Shown piece after piece: positions 25,387 to 34,362 of a DNA stretch of 64,000 nucleotides. The DNA comes from Pyrobaculum sp. 3827-6 (GTDB taxonomy: Archaea; Thermoproteota; Thermoprotei; Thermoproteales; Thermoproteaceae), in NCBI RefSeq assembly GCF_025641885.1, contig NZ_JAOTQN010000001.1:186001-250000 (forward strand), given 5' to 3'. Within the stretch, counting starts at the first letter, position 1; every line of letters begins with the position of its first letter. The notes under the pieces are model-generated. The model had not been told where the DNA came from and searched no databases. It saw only the letters and a list, made by a program, of their open reading frames with translations. The position numbers and the translations under genes were made by a program.

Positions 25387-25557
25387 GTGGATATCTTGAT
25401 AGAGGAGGTTAGGAGGGTGTTTGGCAACTCTGACGAGGGTAGGTTTGCGGAGAGGCTTATACAGTCATATAGGGAGGGGGGCGCCCGCGCCGTGAGGGCT
25501 GTTGTTTTGGAGTACCTCAAGAGGCTGGGGGTAGATGTGGAGGATAGAGAAGATTGA
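25387..25557 (+). CDS. Arcadin-3-like small protein (56 aa)
   Basis: A tiny gene in the gap between arcadin-2 and the Rad50-like gene. It starts with GTG at 25387 (MDILIEEVRRVFGNSDEG), is helical throughout (FAERLIQSYREGGARAVRAV) and ends at TGA 25555-25557, overlapping the next gene by 23 bases. A clear TATA box (AATTTAAATTA, 25356-25366) lies 26 bases upstream. Its position, between arcadin-2 and arcadin-4, fits arcadin-3; its function is unknown. It is easily missed by gene finders because of its size and overlap. Confidence 0.65.
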   Translation: MDILIEEVRRVFGNSDEGRFAERLIQSYREGGARAVRAVVLEYLKRLGVDVEDRED

Positions 25558-27931
25558 GCTGGAGAACTTCCGGTCATACAGGGGGAGGCATGTAATTGCT
25601 TTTGGAGATGTAAACATCTTGTGGGGTAGGATAGGCGCGGGGAAGACCTCTGTGCTGTACGCCATCGAATACGCGTTGTTTGGGAGGCAGCTAGAGGTTA
25701 AGGAGCGGGTAGCTAGGCTGGTAGATTTGATCAACACAGAGGCTCATGAAATGTCTGTGGCCTTGACGATGCGTGGCGGGGATAGGGTGTTGCGGGTGGA
25801 GAGGAGGCTGGGGAGGAGAGGCGCCGAGAGGCTCCTCCTCTACGTCGACGGGGTGGAGCTCAGGGGGAGGGAGGCGGAGGAGAGGTTGGCGGAGCTCGTG
25901 GGAGCCGACGAGGATGTCTACGAGAGGCTGGTCTACATGTCTCACAGATCTCTAGAGGGGTTTATCTACGGCACATCGCAGAAGAGATCCATCGCCATAG
26001 ACCGGCTATTTGGTATAGACGTGGTAGACGGCGTCGTTAGGGCTATCTCCGGCGTGGATAAGGTGCTTATGGAAAAGGCCGAGGAGTTGAGGAGGAGGCT
26101 GAAGGCGTATGAGAAGTATAGAGAGGTGATTAGGCGCTACGGGGGGATTGCCAATGTGAAGTCGAGGCTGGAGGGCCTGGCCGGCGAGGTTGAGGCGTTG
26201 AAGAGTAGGGAGGAGGCGCTGTCAAAGGCGGCGGAGGAGCTGGCGAGGAGGAGGGCGGAGCACCTCACAAAGCTTAGGGAGAACGAGGCTCTCCTCCTGG
26301 AGTACTACAAGACGAAATCTGAGCTGGAGGTTCTGGAGGAGGCGGCCGCCGGCGGCGAGGTGGACATCACCGCCGTAGATAGGCTTAGAGGCGCGTTGAG
26401 AGAAGCGGTGGAGGAGTTTGAACACATGCTAGGCGGGGATTTGGCGGAGAGGCTTGAGAAGGCCGGCGATCTCGAGGCGCTATCTGCGGCCATGGCCGAG
26501 GCCTACGACGCCCTTGTGAAGTTGCAGAGGGAGCTGGAGGGCCAGATACAGGAGGCGAGGCGGCTATACGAGCAGTACCTCGCCAGAGCTAAGAAGCTGG
26601 AGGGGGAGGAGGCCGAGGCTGGTGCTAAGCTGAAGAGGCTAGAGCGGTCGTATCAACGCTTTAAGGAGTTGCAGAAGGCTTTCCAGTCGCTTGAGGAGGC
26701 GAGGTCGGCCTTGGCGGAGCACAGAAGGAGGCTTGAGGAGGTGGAGAGGGCCGTGGCCTTCTCCTCGGCGCTTAGGACCGTGGCGATGTACGCCGCCGAG
26801 GCGGACCTCAAGAAGTGCCCCGTCTGCGGAGGGCCGCTGAAGAGAGACGACGCCCTGCGGGTAGCTGAGGAGGTGGAGGCAAGGCACGGCTCCTTGATAA
26901 AAGAGGCGGAGGCGCTTAGAGAGAAGATGCGGGAGTTGGAGAGAGCGGTGGAGGAGATGGAGGCTCTGAGCGGCGACGTGGCTGAGTACATGGCTACGAA
27001 AACCAAGCTGGAGGAGCTGAGGCTGGAGAGAGAAGAGGTGGTTAAGAGGGCTCTGCAAGCTGAGAAATCTGTTAAGCAATTGGAAAAGAAGTTGGATAGG
27101 TTGCGGGAGTTGCTGACGCGGGTGGATAGGCGCACCATCTCCGAGGCCTTGTCTAAATACGGGAGGGCGCTGAGGGCTAGGGAGCTACGCCGACGGCTGA
27201 GAGAGCTTGAGGACGCTCTGAGGAGGGGCGGCGTCTCTGGGGAGGTCCTCGACCTCGACATGAGGTGGAGGGAGGTGGCGGAGGAGCTGGAGAGGGTCTC
27301 CGCCAAGCTGTCTGAGGCGTATAGAGAGAGAGGTATGTTGGAGGAGGTGGTTAGGGAGGTGGGGGAGGACGCCGACGTGCTTAAGAAGAGGCTGGACGAC
27401 GTGCTCTACGCCTACGGAAGGTTGCAAGACTTCAAGGCGAGGCTTGAGTTGGTGAAGGTAAACGCCAGGGCGAGACTTCTAGAAGTGGCGAAGACGCGGT
27501 TTAACGAGGTCTTCACCTCCCTGTACAAATATGGAGATATTGTGAGAGTAGATGCCGATTTAGAACAGCGAAAGGGCTACTACGACTTCGTCGCCGTGAC
27601 CCCCTCCGGCGATAGGTACGGCATTTCAAAGCTGAGCGACGGCCAGAGGCTCTCCATAGCCCTGGCCCTAGCCCTAGCCCTTAGGGATATCTCCAAGATT
27701 AACCTCGGCTTCATCATATTCGACGAGCCGATACCGTACGTCGATGTAAATATTAGAAAGGCTTTTGTAGACCTCGTGGAGGAGCTGGCTAAAAAGTTCC
27801 AAATAGTCATAGCGACGCAGTCGAGAGAATTCGCGGAGATCGTAAAGGCCGCGGTGCCGAGGTGCAACTTGTTCGCCATAGAGAAGGGAGAGAGCTCCGT
27901 GGCGAGGCTTGTTTCCGAGTTGCCTCAGTGA
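25535..27931 (+). CDS. Arcadin-4, Rad50/SMC-like ATPase
   Basis: A 798-residue ABC-type ATPase with the SMC/Rad50 plan: N-terminal Walker A (WGRIGAGKTS, about residues 30-39), two long coiled coils, a central zinc-hook-like CPVCGG (about residue 428), and a C-terminal signature KLSDGQRLSIALAL with Walker B GFIIFDEPIPYVD. In the crenactin cluster this is arcadin-4, a relative of Rad50 without a neighbouring mre11. The genuine Rad50-Mre11-HerA-NurA set is not in this window, so a dedicated cytoskeletal or chromosome-tethering role is plausible. It overlaps the arcadin-3 gene and should be translationally coupled to it. Confidence 0.88.
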   Translation: MWRIEKIELENFRSYRGRHVIAFGDVNILWGRIGAGKTSVLYAIEYALFGRQLEVKERVARLVDLINTEAHEMSVALTMRGGDRVLRVERRLGRRGAERLLLYVDGVELRGREAEERLAELVGADEDVYERLVYMSHRSLEGFIYGTSQKRSIAIDRLFGIDVVDGVVRAISGVDKVLMEKAEELRRRLKAYEKYREVIRRYGGIANVKSRLEGLAGEVEALKSREEALSKAAEELARRRAEHLTKLRENEALLLEYYKTKSELEVLEEAAAGGEVDITAVDRLRGALREAVEEFEHMLGGDLAERLEKAGDLEALSAAMAEAYDALVKLQRELEGQIQEARRLYEQYLARAKKLEGEEAEAGAKLKRLERSYQRFKELQKAFQSLEEARSALAEHRRRLEEVERAVAFSSALRTVAMYAAEADLKKCPVCGGPLKRDDALRVAEEVEARHGSLIKEAEALREKMRELERAVEEMEALSGDVAEYMATKTKLEELRLEREEVVKRALQAEKSVKQLEKKLDRLRELLTRVDRRTISEALSKYGRALRARELRRRLRELEDALRRGGVSGEVLDLDMRWREVAEELERVSAKLSEAYRERGMLEEVVREVGEDADVLKKRLDDVLYAYGRLQDFKARLELVKVNARARLLEVAKTRFNEVFTSLYKYGDIVRVDADLEQRKGYYDFVAVTPSGDRYGISKLSDGQRLSIALALALALRDISKINLGFIIFDEPIPYVDVNIRKAFVDLVEELAKKFQIVIATQSREFAEIVKAAVPRCNLFAIEKGESSVARLVSELPQ

Positions 27932-27935
27932 GTCA

Positions 27936-27996
27936 CAGCTCAGTGCTCCAGACCCTCCTCACGGCTCGGTGGCCCCACTTGGAATTCATCACATGT
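27936..27996 (-). ncRNA. C/D box sRNA candidate 2
   Basis: Read on the minus strand: perfect C box GTGATGA (27986-27992), a 16-nt guide, D'-like CCGA (27966-27969), linker GCC, C' box GTGAGGA (27956-27962), a 12-nt guide (27944-27955) and D box CTGA (27940-27943). The flanks can pair (CACA before the C box, TGTG after the D box) to form a terminal stem. A TATA element (AAAATATAG), made of the last codons of the TrmB gene, lies about 25 bases upstream of the C box. The RNA would fill the 77-base space between two convergent genes. The D' box is non-consensus; targets were not identified. Confidence 0.62.
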
Positions 27997-28008
27997 GAGT
28001 GGTGCCAC

Positions 28009-28722
28009 CTATATTTTAGCTCTTTGCCACACGTTGTGGAAGTATGTCTTGGCTATCTCTATTATGAAGCGTTCGTTGGAGTATACGCCGGAGATCTCCC
28101 CGCCGTATTTTACATATATGAGGACGGAGTTGCCGATGGCACCCCCGCCGAACATCTCCGGCAGAGCCCTTATCTCGACTCTCGGCGGTAGCTGGAACCT
28201 GTCCTTCAGCTTTTCCGTGGTCAGCACCATTATCTTGATGCGTTTCGACTCCTCAGCTATGGTGGCGAGTAGGCGGTAGGTAACCAGCTCCGGGAAGGGG
28301 ACCGCTAGGTAGGCCTCCCCGTCTGATGCTGACAGTATCTCGCTTATCAAATCAATAATTCTCTCCGCCCCGCGGATGAGGGTGAGGAAGGTCGGCGCCG
28401 CCGTCGCATGTTTGCTCTCGTATATTAGCTGGAGACTGTCGAAGAGAGGCTTCAACGACTTGAGGATTTCCGAGGCGCGGTTTACGAGGCTTTTGTAAAC
28501 CTCCGCAGGCGGCGTTGCTCTGTACTTCAGCGGCCTGCGTCCCCCTACTGGCGCAATAAGGCCCATTTTATGCAACTTTTCTAGGTGTGTGTAGATCTTT
28601 GTGTAGGGGATGCCCAGCCTCTCGGCTAGCTCACGCGCCGAAAGCTCGCCGCTTTCCACCAAAACTGTGTATATATCCACCTCCCTCTTACTGAGACCCA
28701 CGAGATCCAGTAGGTTCTCCAC
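28009..28722 (-). CDS. TrmB-family transcriptional regulator
   Basis: A 237-residue regulator. Residues 1-70 form a winged helix-turn-helix (LSKREVDIYTVLVESGELSA, then LGIPYTKIYTHLEKLHKMGL) of the TrmB type. The rest is a sensor domain of the TrmB phospholipase-D-like fold. Other TrmB proteins sense sugars, but the ligand here is unknown. It is divergent from the Tes-like radical SAM gene with about 70 bases between starts, which makes that gene its most likely target. A TATA box (GTTAAAAATC, 28741-28750, minus strand) lies about 24 bases before the GTG start. Confidence 0.82.
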   Translation of the reverse strand: MENLLDLVGLSKREVDIYTVLVESGELSARELAERLGIPYTKIYTHLEKLHKMGLIAPVGGRRPLKYRATPPAEVYKSLVNRASEILKSLKPLFDSLQLIYESKHATAAPTFLTLIRGAERIIDLISEILSASDGEAYLAVPFPELVTYRLLATIAEESKRIKIMVLTTEKLKDRFQLPPRVEIRALPEMFGGGAIGNSVLIYVKYGGEISGVYSNERFIIEIAKTYFHNVWQRAKI

Positions 28723-28793
28723 GGCGCCTTCACGTCTCTGATTTTTAACGTTTTTCTCGGAATTTTGTTAAAAAACTTAAATATTAGTGCGCA

Positions 28794-30536
28794 ATGGGCC
28801 GCATGAGCAAGCAGGTTCTGGAGGTGGCTGAGGCGCCGAGGAGGCTGGTGGATCTCTCCAGGTATAACCTAGCCGAGAGGTACAAATCCACTCTTCTCAA
28901 CGAGAAGTGGCAGACGGCTTTGAAGAGGCAGTTTGGGCTTCACGAAAATACGAGAGTTGTGAAGGCTACGCTCTCGCTGTGTCCTGTCTGCAACGCGAGG
29001 ATTCCAGCTGTGGTTTATGAGGAAAACGGGGCTATATGGCTGAAGAAGAGGTGTCCCGAGCACGGGGTATTTGAGGATCTCTACTGGGGCGACGCCGAGA
29101 TGTACTACTACTTCCTCCAGTGGGACAGGCCTGAGTACATCGCCAAGGGGCTGGCCAACCCGTACACAGACTTGGAGTTTTACAAGGACATGGGGGCGTG
29201 TCCAGAGGGGTGCGGCCTGTGCCCCGTGCATAAATCAAATACGGTGCTCGCAATTATTGACGTAACTAATAGGTGCAACATGGCCTGCCCGGTGTGTTTC
29301 GCAAATGCGGGGGCCGCCGGCTACGTCTACGAGCCGACGCTGGAGCAGATAGAGTACATGTTGAGGACACTTAGGGCGCAGAAGCCGTGGCCGCCAAATG
29401 CCGTACAGATATCTGGCGGAGAGCCGACGCTGAGAGACGACCTGCCTGAAATAGTGAGGATGGCTAAGAGGCTTGGCTTCACCCACATTGAGATAAACAC
29501 CAACGGAATTAGGCTGGCGAACGACATAGAGTACTACAAGGCGTTGCTAGATGCAGGCATCTCGTCGCTATACCTCCAGTTTGATACTATTAACGAGCAG
29601 AATGAGGGAGTTTGGAGACACAGGCTGTACCACCCCAAGGCCTATAGGCTAATTAGGGAGAGAGTTGTTGAAAACGCGAGGAAGCTGGGCCACCGCTCCA
29701 TTGTCCTCGTAGTGACGCTGGCCCGGAACTACAACGACAAGGATCTAGGCTCCATCATTGACTTCGCCATCCAGCACAGAGACGTGGTTAGGTGGGTTAA
29801 TATCCAGCCTGTTAGCTTCTCAGGACGCGCGAGGCTTTACTCAAAAGAGGAGCTGAGGAAGTACCGCATTACAATCCCAGACACAATTATCGAAATTGAG
29901 AAGCAGACCGGGGGGGTGATCAGCAGGTGGGATTGGAGGCCCACTAACTGGCCGGTGGCGGTGGCGAAGATGGTGGAGGCTCTGACGGACTCGCCGAAGC
30001 CGCTCTTCTCCATGAACCCAATGTGCGGCGCAGCCACCTTTATCTACTACGACGAGGATGAGAAGAGGATATACCCCATTACGAAGCTGGTGGACGTAGA
30101 CGCCTTTGAGAGGGGTGCGTGGGATGTGTACTACACAGCTGTGAAGGGAGGTGTGTATAAGCAGGTGGCTAAGGTTAAGGCGCTGAAGCTGTTGAAGGCT
30201 GTTAAACACAAGAGGGTGAAGGACCTTATATACGACTTCCTTGTTAAGAAGGACTACGACTCGCTGGGCCGCTTCTTTTTCAACGTGGTTGGCATTGGCA
30301 TAATGCACTTCATGGACACCATGAACTACGACGTGGAGAGAGTCCAGCGTTGCGATATCCACTACGCAACGCCAGATGGCCGCGTGTTCCCCTTCTGCAC
30401 ATACAACGTGGTAGGCCACCGTGAGAAGGTAGAGAGCTCATTCAGGATAGATCCCAGGACATGGGTAAAGGTCACCGGCCTGTCGCTCACTGGGTGGAGC
30501 AAGCAGAAGTTTGCTGAATTTAACAAGCAAGCTTAG
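28794..30536 (+). CDS. Radical SAM enzyme, probable tetraether lipid synthase (Tes)
   Basis: A 580-residue radical SAM protein. The SAM-binding cluster CNMACPVC (CxxxCxxC, cysteines 161, 165, 168) is followed by SGGEPTLRDD. Extra cysteines (CPVC and CPEHG near residue 65-85, CPEGCGLC near 140-147, and others near the C-terminus) are the pattern of the Tes/GDGT-MAS family, which joins the phytanyl chains of two archaeol lipids to give membrane-spanning tetraether lipids. This order is known to make such lipids. The start could also be the ATG at 28803, which is 23 bases after TATA CTTAAATAT (28776-28784). The divergent TrmB gene may regulate it. Other radical SAM functions are less likely given the cysteine pattern. 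Confidence 0.8.
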   Translation: MGRMSKQVLEVAEAPRRLVDLSRYNLAERYKSTLLNEKWQTALKRQFGLHENTRVVKATLSLCPVCNARIPAVVYEENGAIWLKKRCPEHGVFEDLYWGDAEMYYYFLQWDRPEYIAKGLANPYTDLEFYKDMGACPEGCGLCPVHKSNTVLAIIDVTNRCNMACPVCFANAGAAGYVYEPTLEQIEYMLRTLRAQKPWPPNAVQISGGEPTLRDDLPEIVRMAKRLGFTHIEINTNGIRLANDIEYYKALLDAGISSLYLQFDTINEQNEGVWRHRLYHPKAYRLIRERVVENARKLGHRSIVLVVTLARNYNDKDLGSIIDFAIQHRDVVRWVNIQPVSFSGRARLYSKEELRKYRITIPDTIIEIEKQTGGVISRWDWRPTNWPVAVAKMVEALTDSPKPLFSMNPMCGAATFIYYDEDEKRIYPITKLVDVDAFERGAWDVYYTAVKGGVYKQVAKVKALKLLKAVKHKRVKDLIYDFLVKKDYDSLGRFFFNVVGIGIMHFMDTMNYDVERVQRCDIHYATPDGRVFPFCTYNVVGHREKVESSFRIDPRTWVKVTGLSLTGWSKQKFAEFNKQA

Positions 30537-32389
30537 GGCCCTCCCCCGTTTTTCCTGCGGAATTTTCTAAACATTATAACGCTAGCCACTGTTATCAGCG
30601 CCATTGCATATGGCGTAAAGGCGCCTTCTAAACCCACCCCTCTCGCAGACAGACTCTTGGACCTAGGGCTGAGGACAATACTCACGTTTTTCACGGCTAT
30701 GGGTAGCTCCACGAAGTAGCGTAGTTCAATTCTACTGCTGTTAACCGCGGCGTAGTATATCTCCAGCGCCCTCTTCTGCATCTCCAGCTGTCTGATCTGT
30801 GCCTCGATAGTCTGGGTGTAGTTATCTACCACTGACTTAACCGCGCCTAGGCGGGGAAGCGCCCTTACCTGATCCGCCCTCACCTTCTCTAGCGAAGTGG
30901 CGGCCTCCCTCAGCCTCCTACCGACGGCCCGTAGCGTCTTGCTGGCGTTATACAGCGGGTTTGCAAGACGTGTCACCTCGTCGCCAGTCTTGTTGAGATT
31001 CGCCGAAATCTGGTAGAGGTTTCTCGAGGCGTTAAGCAAAACCCTGGGCATATCTCTCCTCAGTACTGTGGCGTTGCCTCTTGTAGACGCCGCTGTGCTG
31101 TTTAGAAGGGGGGCCAGCTCGCCAAGGCTTTTACTCGTTGTCTCCAGCGTCTGCGTGGCCGAGTCGACGGCGCTTATGGCGGCCTCCACTGCGGAAATCA
31201 ACGAGTCAATCGTGTCGCGTAGTGAGCGTAGCTGGCTGGCGGCTGCGTCTAGGAGCGAAACGGCGCCGTCAATCGCCTCTCTGGCTAGGGTAGCGGTTGC
31301 GTTTATGCCCGCCACCTTGCCCCTAGCCTCCTCTACGCTTCTCAGCGCATTATCTACCGAGTAGCGGGCTTTGTACAAGCTGTCTCTAGCTACGGCGAGC
31401 TGTCTCCGTATGTCGCCGAGACTCCTCGCCGCATCCCCAGCGGCGCGGCTGTATGACGTAAGAGCCGCCGACTGGGTCTCTAGGAGATTGGCGGCTGTTA
31501 TCAAAGCGGTGTATTGGTAATCTACGAGAAGGAGGCTCTGGTTAATCGTCAAGGCAACACCTCTCGCGGCGTCGCCAAGTGCCAGTAACTGCCGGCGGAG
31601 CGCCTCAATAGCATATGTAGAGGCGTTCAGCGCCGTGGCGCCTTCATCCATGGCAATGCCTGTGGCGTTTAGTATCTGGACGAGCTGGGTTAGGTTCTGG
31701 ACGCCTTGGTAAACAACGTCGGTAAAGGTTGACACGGCGTTTGACAAGTTGCTTAGCTGAGCTGCGGCGAGCCTGTAGCCCCTAACCTGGCTCTCCAAGG
31801 CGTTAACTGTCCTGTTTATATCAAGAGCGGCGGTGGCCAACACCGTGGGCATCCGCACGGCCCCGAAGCTGCCAAACTCCCTGACCTTAAATGTCAACGT
31901 GAACTCAGTGTAGTTCTTTACTAAAAGAGTCCAGTAGTAGACAGTAGCGCCGGATACCTGGGATATTGTAGAGGGAGGCTCTTCGTAGAGCACAGCCACC
32001 TTGTCGTCGACGGCGACCGAGACAACGACAGGCGTGGATATGGGGAGAATCTGCCACATTTTTAAAGTCAGTTTCACAGCGACGCCCTCCTTGGCGTAAA
32101 GCACACCGCTACTTAACGACCCGTTGACGTACTCTAGCTCTGTCTCTAATCTGAGGAAAGGTGGAAACACGTTACGAACACCAACCTCTCTCACAACGGC
32201 GGAGTAGGGCGGCAACAAAACTCCTGACTTATTGACGGCAACAGGCGAGTTGTTTATCAACACCTCCTGCAACTTTGCGGAGGACTCAACAGTCCCGTCT
32301 GGCTTTACTGTGTATGTCACCACCACCGTGGGGCCGGCGGACGCCGACAGCGCCGCTAGCAGAACGAGGAGGGGGGCCCAGCTCTTCAT
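30533..32389 (-). CDS. Secreted coiled-coil protein with C-terminal membrane anchor
   Basis: A 618-residue surface protein. Residues 1-18 are a signal peptide ending at SASAG. A beta-rich domain of about 170 residues follows, then some 380 residues of helical, heptad-like sequence rich in Ala, Leu, Ser and Asn with many N-x-S/T sites, and finally a membrane helix and a basic tail (FRKFRRKNGGGP). It is the third gene of a permease-ATPase-coiled-coil operon and overlaps the ATPase gene by four bases. By position it could be the extracellular partner of the ABC complex, similar in layout to periplasmic adaptors. No homologue of known function is recognised. Confidence 0.78.
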   Translation of the reverse strand: MKSWAPLLVLLAALSASAGPTVVVTYTVKPDGTVESSAKLQEVLINNSPVAVNKSGVLLPPYSAVVREVGVRNVFPPFLRLETELEYVNGSLSSGVLYAKEGVAVKLTLKMWQILPISTPVVVSVAVDDKVAVLYEEPPSTISQVSGATVYYWTLLVKNYTEFTLTFKVREFGSFGAVRMPTVLATAALDINRTVNALESQVRGYRLAAAQLSNLSNAVSTFTDVVYQGVQNLTQLVQILNATGIAMDEGATALNASTYAIEALRRQLLALGDAARGVALTINQSLLLVDYQYTALITAANLLETQSAALTSYSRAAGDAARSLGDIRRQLAVARDSLYKARYSVDNALRSVEEARGKVAGINATATLAREAIDGAVSLLDAAASQLRSLRDTIDSLISAVEAAISAVDSATQTLETTSKSLGELAPLLNSTAASTRGNATVLRRDMPRVLLNASRNLYQISANLNKTGDEVTRLANPLYNASKTLRAVGRRLREAATSLEKVRADQVRALPRLGAVKSVVDNYTQTIEAQIRQLEMQKRALEIYYAAVNSSRIELRYFVELPIAVKNVSIVLSPRSKSLSARGVGLEGAFTPYAMALITVASVIMFRKFRRKNGGGP

Positions 32390-33150
32390 AGACCTATGAG
32401 CTCGTCTATGAGTCTTAGCTTTTCGTATATCTCCGCCGCGCGTCCCATGTCGAGTTTAAACTCCCTCCTAGGGGGCTCCGCGGCTTCATAAGCCTTGCCG
32501 CCTCGCATGTAGACGATCCTCGTCGCCACGCGGGCGACGTCTGGGTCATGCGTTGCAATGAACACAGTGGCTTTGAAGATCTTGTTTACCGCTGTGATTA
32601 GGGCAAGGACCCCAGCTGCGTTTTCGAGGTCGATGTTTGAAGTGGGCTCATCTAGCACAATCAGCGGCGGGTTCGCGGCGAGGGCCCTGGCGATTGCGGC
32701 TCTCTGTTGCATGCCCCCAGACATCTGGTGTGGGTAGAGCCCGGCGGCTTTTTCCAAGCCGACGAATTCCAGAAGAGCCCTGGCTCTTAGAAGCGCAAGC
32801 TCCTTCTTAATTCCCAGCGCTATCAGCGGCAGAGCTACGTTCTGCTCGGCTGTTAGGTACGGGATGAGGTTGTAGGACTGGAAGAGGTAGCCTATATTCC
32901 TCAGTCTAAACCTCTCCAGCTTGCCCTCCGGCAGTCTAGTCACATCTACGCCCATTATGTAGACCTCGCCGCTGGTAGGCCTGTCAAGCGCGGCCACTAT
33001 GTTAAGGAGCGTCGTCTTGCCAGAGCCCGAGGGCCCCATCAGCACTACGCTCTCCCCAGCCGAGATAGAAAGCGACACGTTGTCGAGGGCCACCGTCCTC
33101 GCCACGCCGTTGCCATATATCTTCGTGACGTTGCGGAGCTCTACCGCCAT
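32386..33150 (-). CDS. ABC transporter ATPase, LolD/MacB type
   Basis: A 254-residue ATPase with Walker A GPSGSGKTT (about residues 39-47), Q-loop in GYLFQSYNL, signature MSGGMQQRAAIARAL, Walker B LIVLDEPTSNID and H-loop THD. The MSGGMQQR signature with the SNID Walker B is characteristic of the MacB/LolD/FtsE group that works with FtsX-like permeases; the permease gene upstream overlaps it by ten bases. The about 35-residue C-terminal extension is not typical. It energises transport or mechanotransmission by the permease rather than bulk transmembrane passage, if it behaves like MacB. Confidence 0.9.
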   Translation of the reverse strand: MAVELRNVTKIYGNGVARTVALDNVSLSISAGESVVLMGPSGSGKTTLLNIVAALDRPTSGEVYIMGVDVTRLPEGKLERFRLRNIGYLFQSYNLIPYLTAEQNVALPLIALGIKKELALLRARALLEFVGLEKAAGLYPHQMSGGMQQRAAIARALAANPPLIVLDEPTSNIDLENAAGVLALITAVNKIFKATVFIATHDPDVARVATRIVYMRGGKAYEAAEPPRREFKLDMGRAAEIYEKLRLIDELIGL

Positions 33151-34280
33151 AGTTGCATAATCTCCAGAGGCCTCAGCTTAGCCACTCTGTATATCGGCGA
33201 CACGGCCCCCACCAACGCCACTGACGCCGAGGTGCCCAAGCCCAGGAGGAGGTAATACGGCTTGAAGACTATCTCGACGTTGAAGTTTATGCCCATGTTT
33301 AGAAGCACCTGCCTCACCGCGTTCGCCCCGAAGTAGCCAGCCGCCACGCCCCCTACGCCGGCGGCGACGGCGATGGCCAGCACCTCAACCATCACCGATA
33401 TTGTTATGTCGCGTGAGGAGAGGCCAATAGCCTTCAGCAGGCCGAATTCCCTAAGCCTCTCACGAACCGTTATAGACATCACAGCAAAAGTGGTCACCGC
33501 CGCGGCGGCCAACCCGGCGCCCCCAATCGCCGAGAACACAACATTCAGCGCGTTGAAGACCTGAGTCACCGTCTCCAGGAGGCTTTCCTGCGTGTACACT
33601 TGGGCGTCTCTAAAAGTCCCCTTAAGCGCCGCCTCCAACGGCTTTACCTGCGTCTTGTCCTTGACTGTAACCAAGACGGCATTAACGAAGGGCCCTGCGC
33701 CGATGTTCTCCTGCAACCAGCTGAGAGATACGACCACCAGGTTCAGCCTAAAAGCCCCCACAAAGCCCCTCAGGAAGCTACGCATCACCCCCACCACCTT
33801 CACCTGGAGCGTCCTCTCGCCGCCGAGCGCCCCGGAGTATATCTTAATGGTTATGGTGTCCCCCGGCCTTACCCCCAGCGACTCCTCCACCACCGCCTCC
33901 CCTCCTGCCTCGGGCAGGCGGCCTTCTTTGAGATCTATGGCGAAGTAGTCCACATGTCTCAGAGGGATTCCCACTATCGACACCACCTTACCCCCGTATA
34001 CCCCGGAGGTGAGGATTATCCCATTTGCAGACTCCACGTAGGGGACTCTCTTTATGGCCTCCAGCACGCCCTGCGGTATGTTTATCGATTCTGAATACAT
34101 CAATATATCCGCGGGGTAGACTTTGTAGAGCATGTTCTCGACGTAGCTCCTAGTGGCGTCGCTCACCGCGTACAAGGCAACGAGTAGGGCGACTCCTACG
34201 CCGATTGCCACGCCGGTGAGCAAGTAGCGTAGAAGCCGGGCGCGGAAGTCGCCAACGGCGATCATTAGGATGTGCTCCAC
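33141..34280 (-). CDS. MacB/FtsX-like ABC permease
   Basis: A 379-residue protein with the MacB/LolC layout: one N-terminal membrane helix (about residues 15-40), a large extracytoplasmic domain (about 45-245) and three C-terminal helices (about 255-370). The FtsX-type motif REFGLLKAIGLSSRDI follows the second helix, and PIYRVAKLRPLEIM is the usual end. The GTG at 34280 lies 24 bases after TATA CTTTATATACC (minus strand, 34299-34309). It is the first gene of the operon. Substrates of archaeal members are mostly unknown. Confidence 0.87.
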   Translation of the reverse strand: MEHILMIAVGDFRARLLRYLLTGVAIGVGVALLVALYAVSDATRSYVENMLYKVYPADILMYSESINIPQGVLEAIKRVPYVESANGIILTSGVYGGKVVSIVGIPLRHVDYFAIDLKEGRLPEAGGEAVVEESLGVRPGDTITIKIYSGALGGERTLQVKVVGVMRSFLRGFVGAFRLNLVVVSLSWLQENIGAGPFVNAVLVTVKDKTQVKPLEAALKGTFRDAQVYTQESLLETVTQVFNALNVVFSAIGGAGLAAAAVTTFAVMSITVRERLREFGLLKAIGLSSRDITISVMVEVLAIAVAAGVGGVAAGYFGANAVRQVLLNMGINFNVEIVFKPYYLLLGLGTSASVALVGAVSPIYRVAKLRPLEIMQLWR

Positions 34281-34298
34281 GCGTGACCCGCCGCTCTG

Positions 34299-34345
34299 GT
34301 ATATAAAGTCTTCACGACAAGCCGCTTGACTAAACTATTTATACC
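34299..34345. promoter_or_regulatory. Divergent promoters of the two export operons
   Basis: Two separate TATA boxes lie back to back: TATATAAAG around 34299-34309 (seen on the plus strand; read in reverse for the MacB-like operon, 24 bases from its GTG) and CTATTTATACC at 34335-34345 (for the MMPL gene, about 24 bases from its GTG). The two transcripts start about 80 bases apart and share this control region. Confidence 0.65.
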
Positions 34346-34362
34346 AAGGCGGGCGGCCCCAC

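Noticed and set aside
25535-27931. Annotation of the Rad50-like gene as DNA repair rad50
   Set aside because: It lies in the crenactin cluster without mre11, herA or nurA, which is the known context of arcadin-4.
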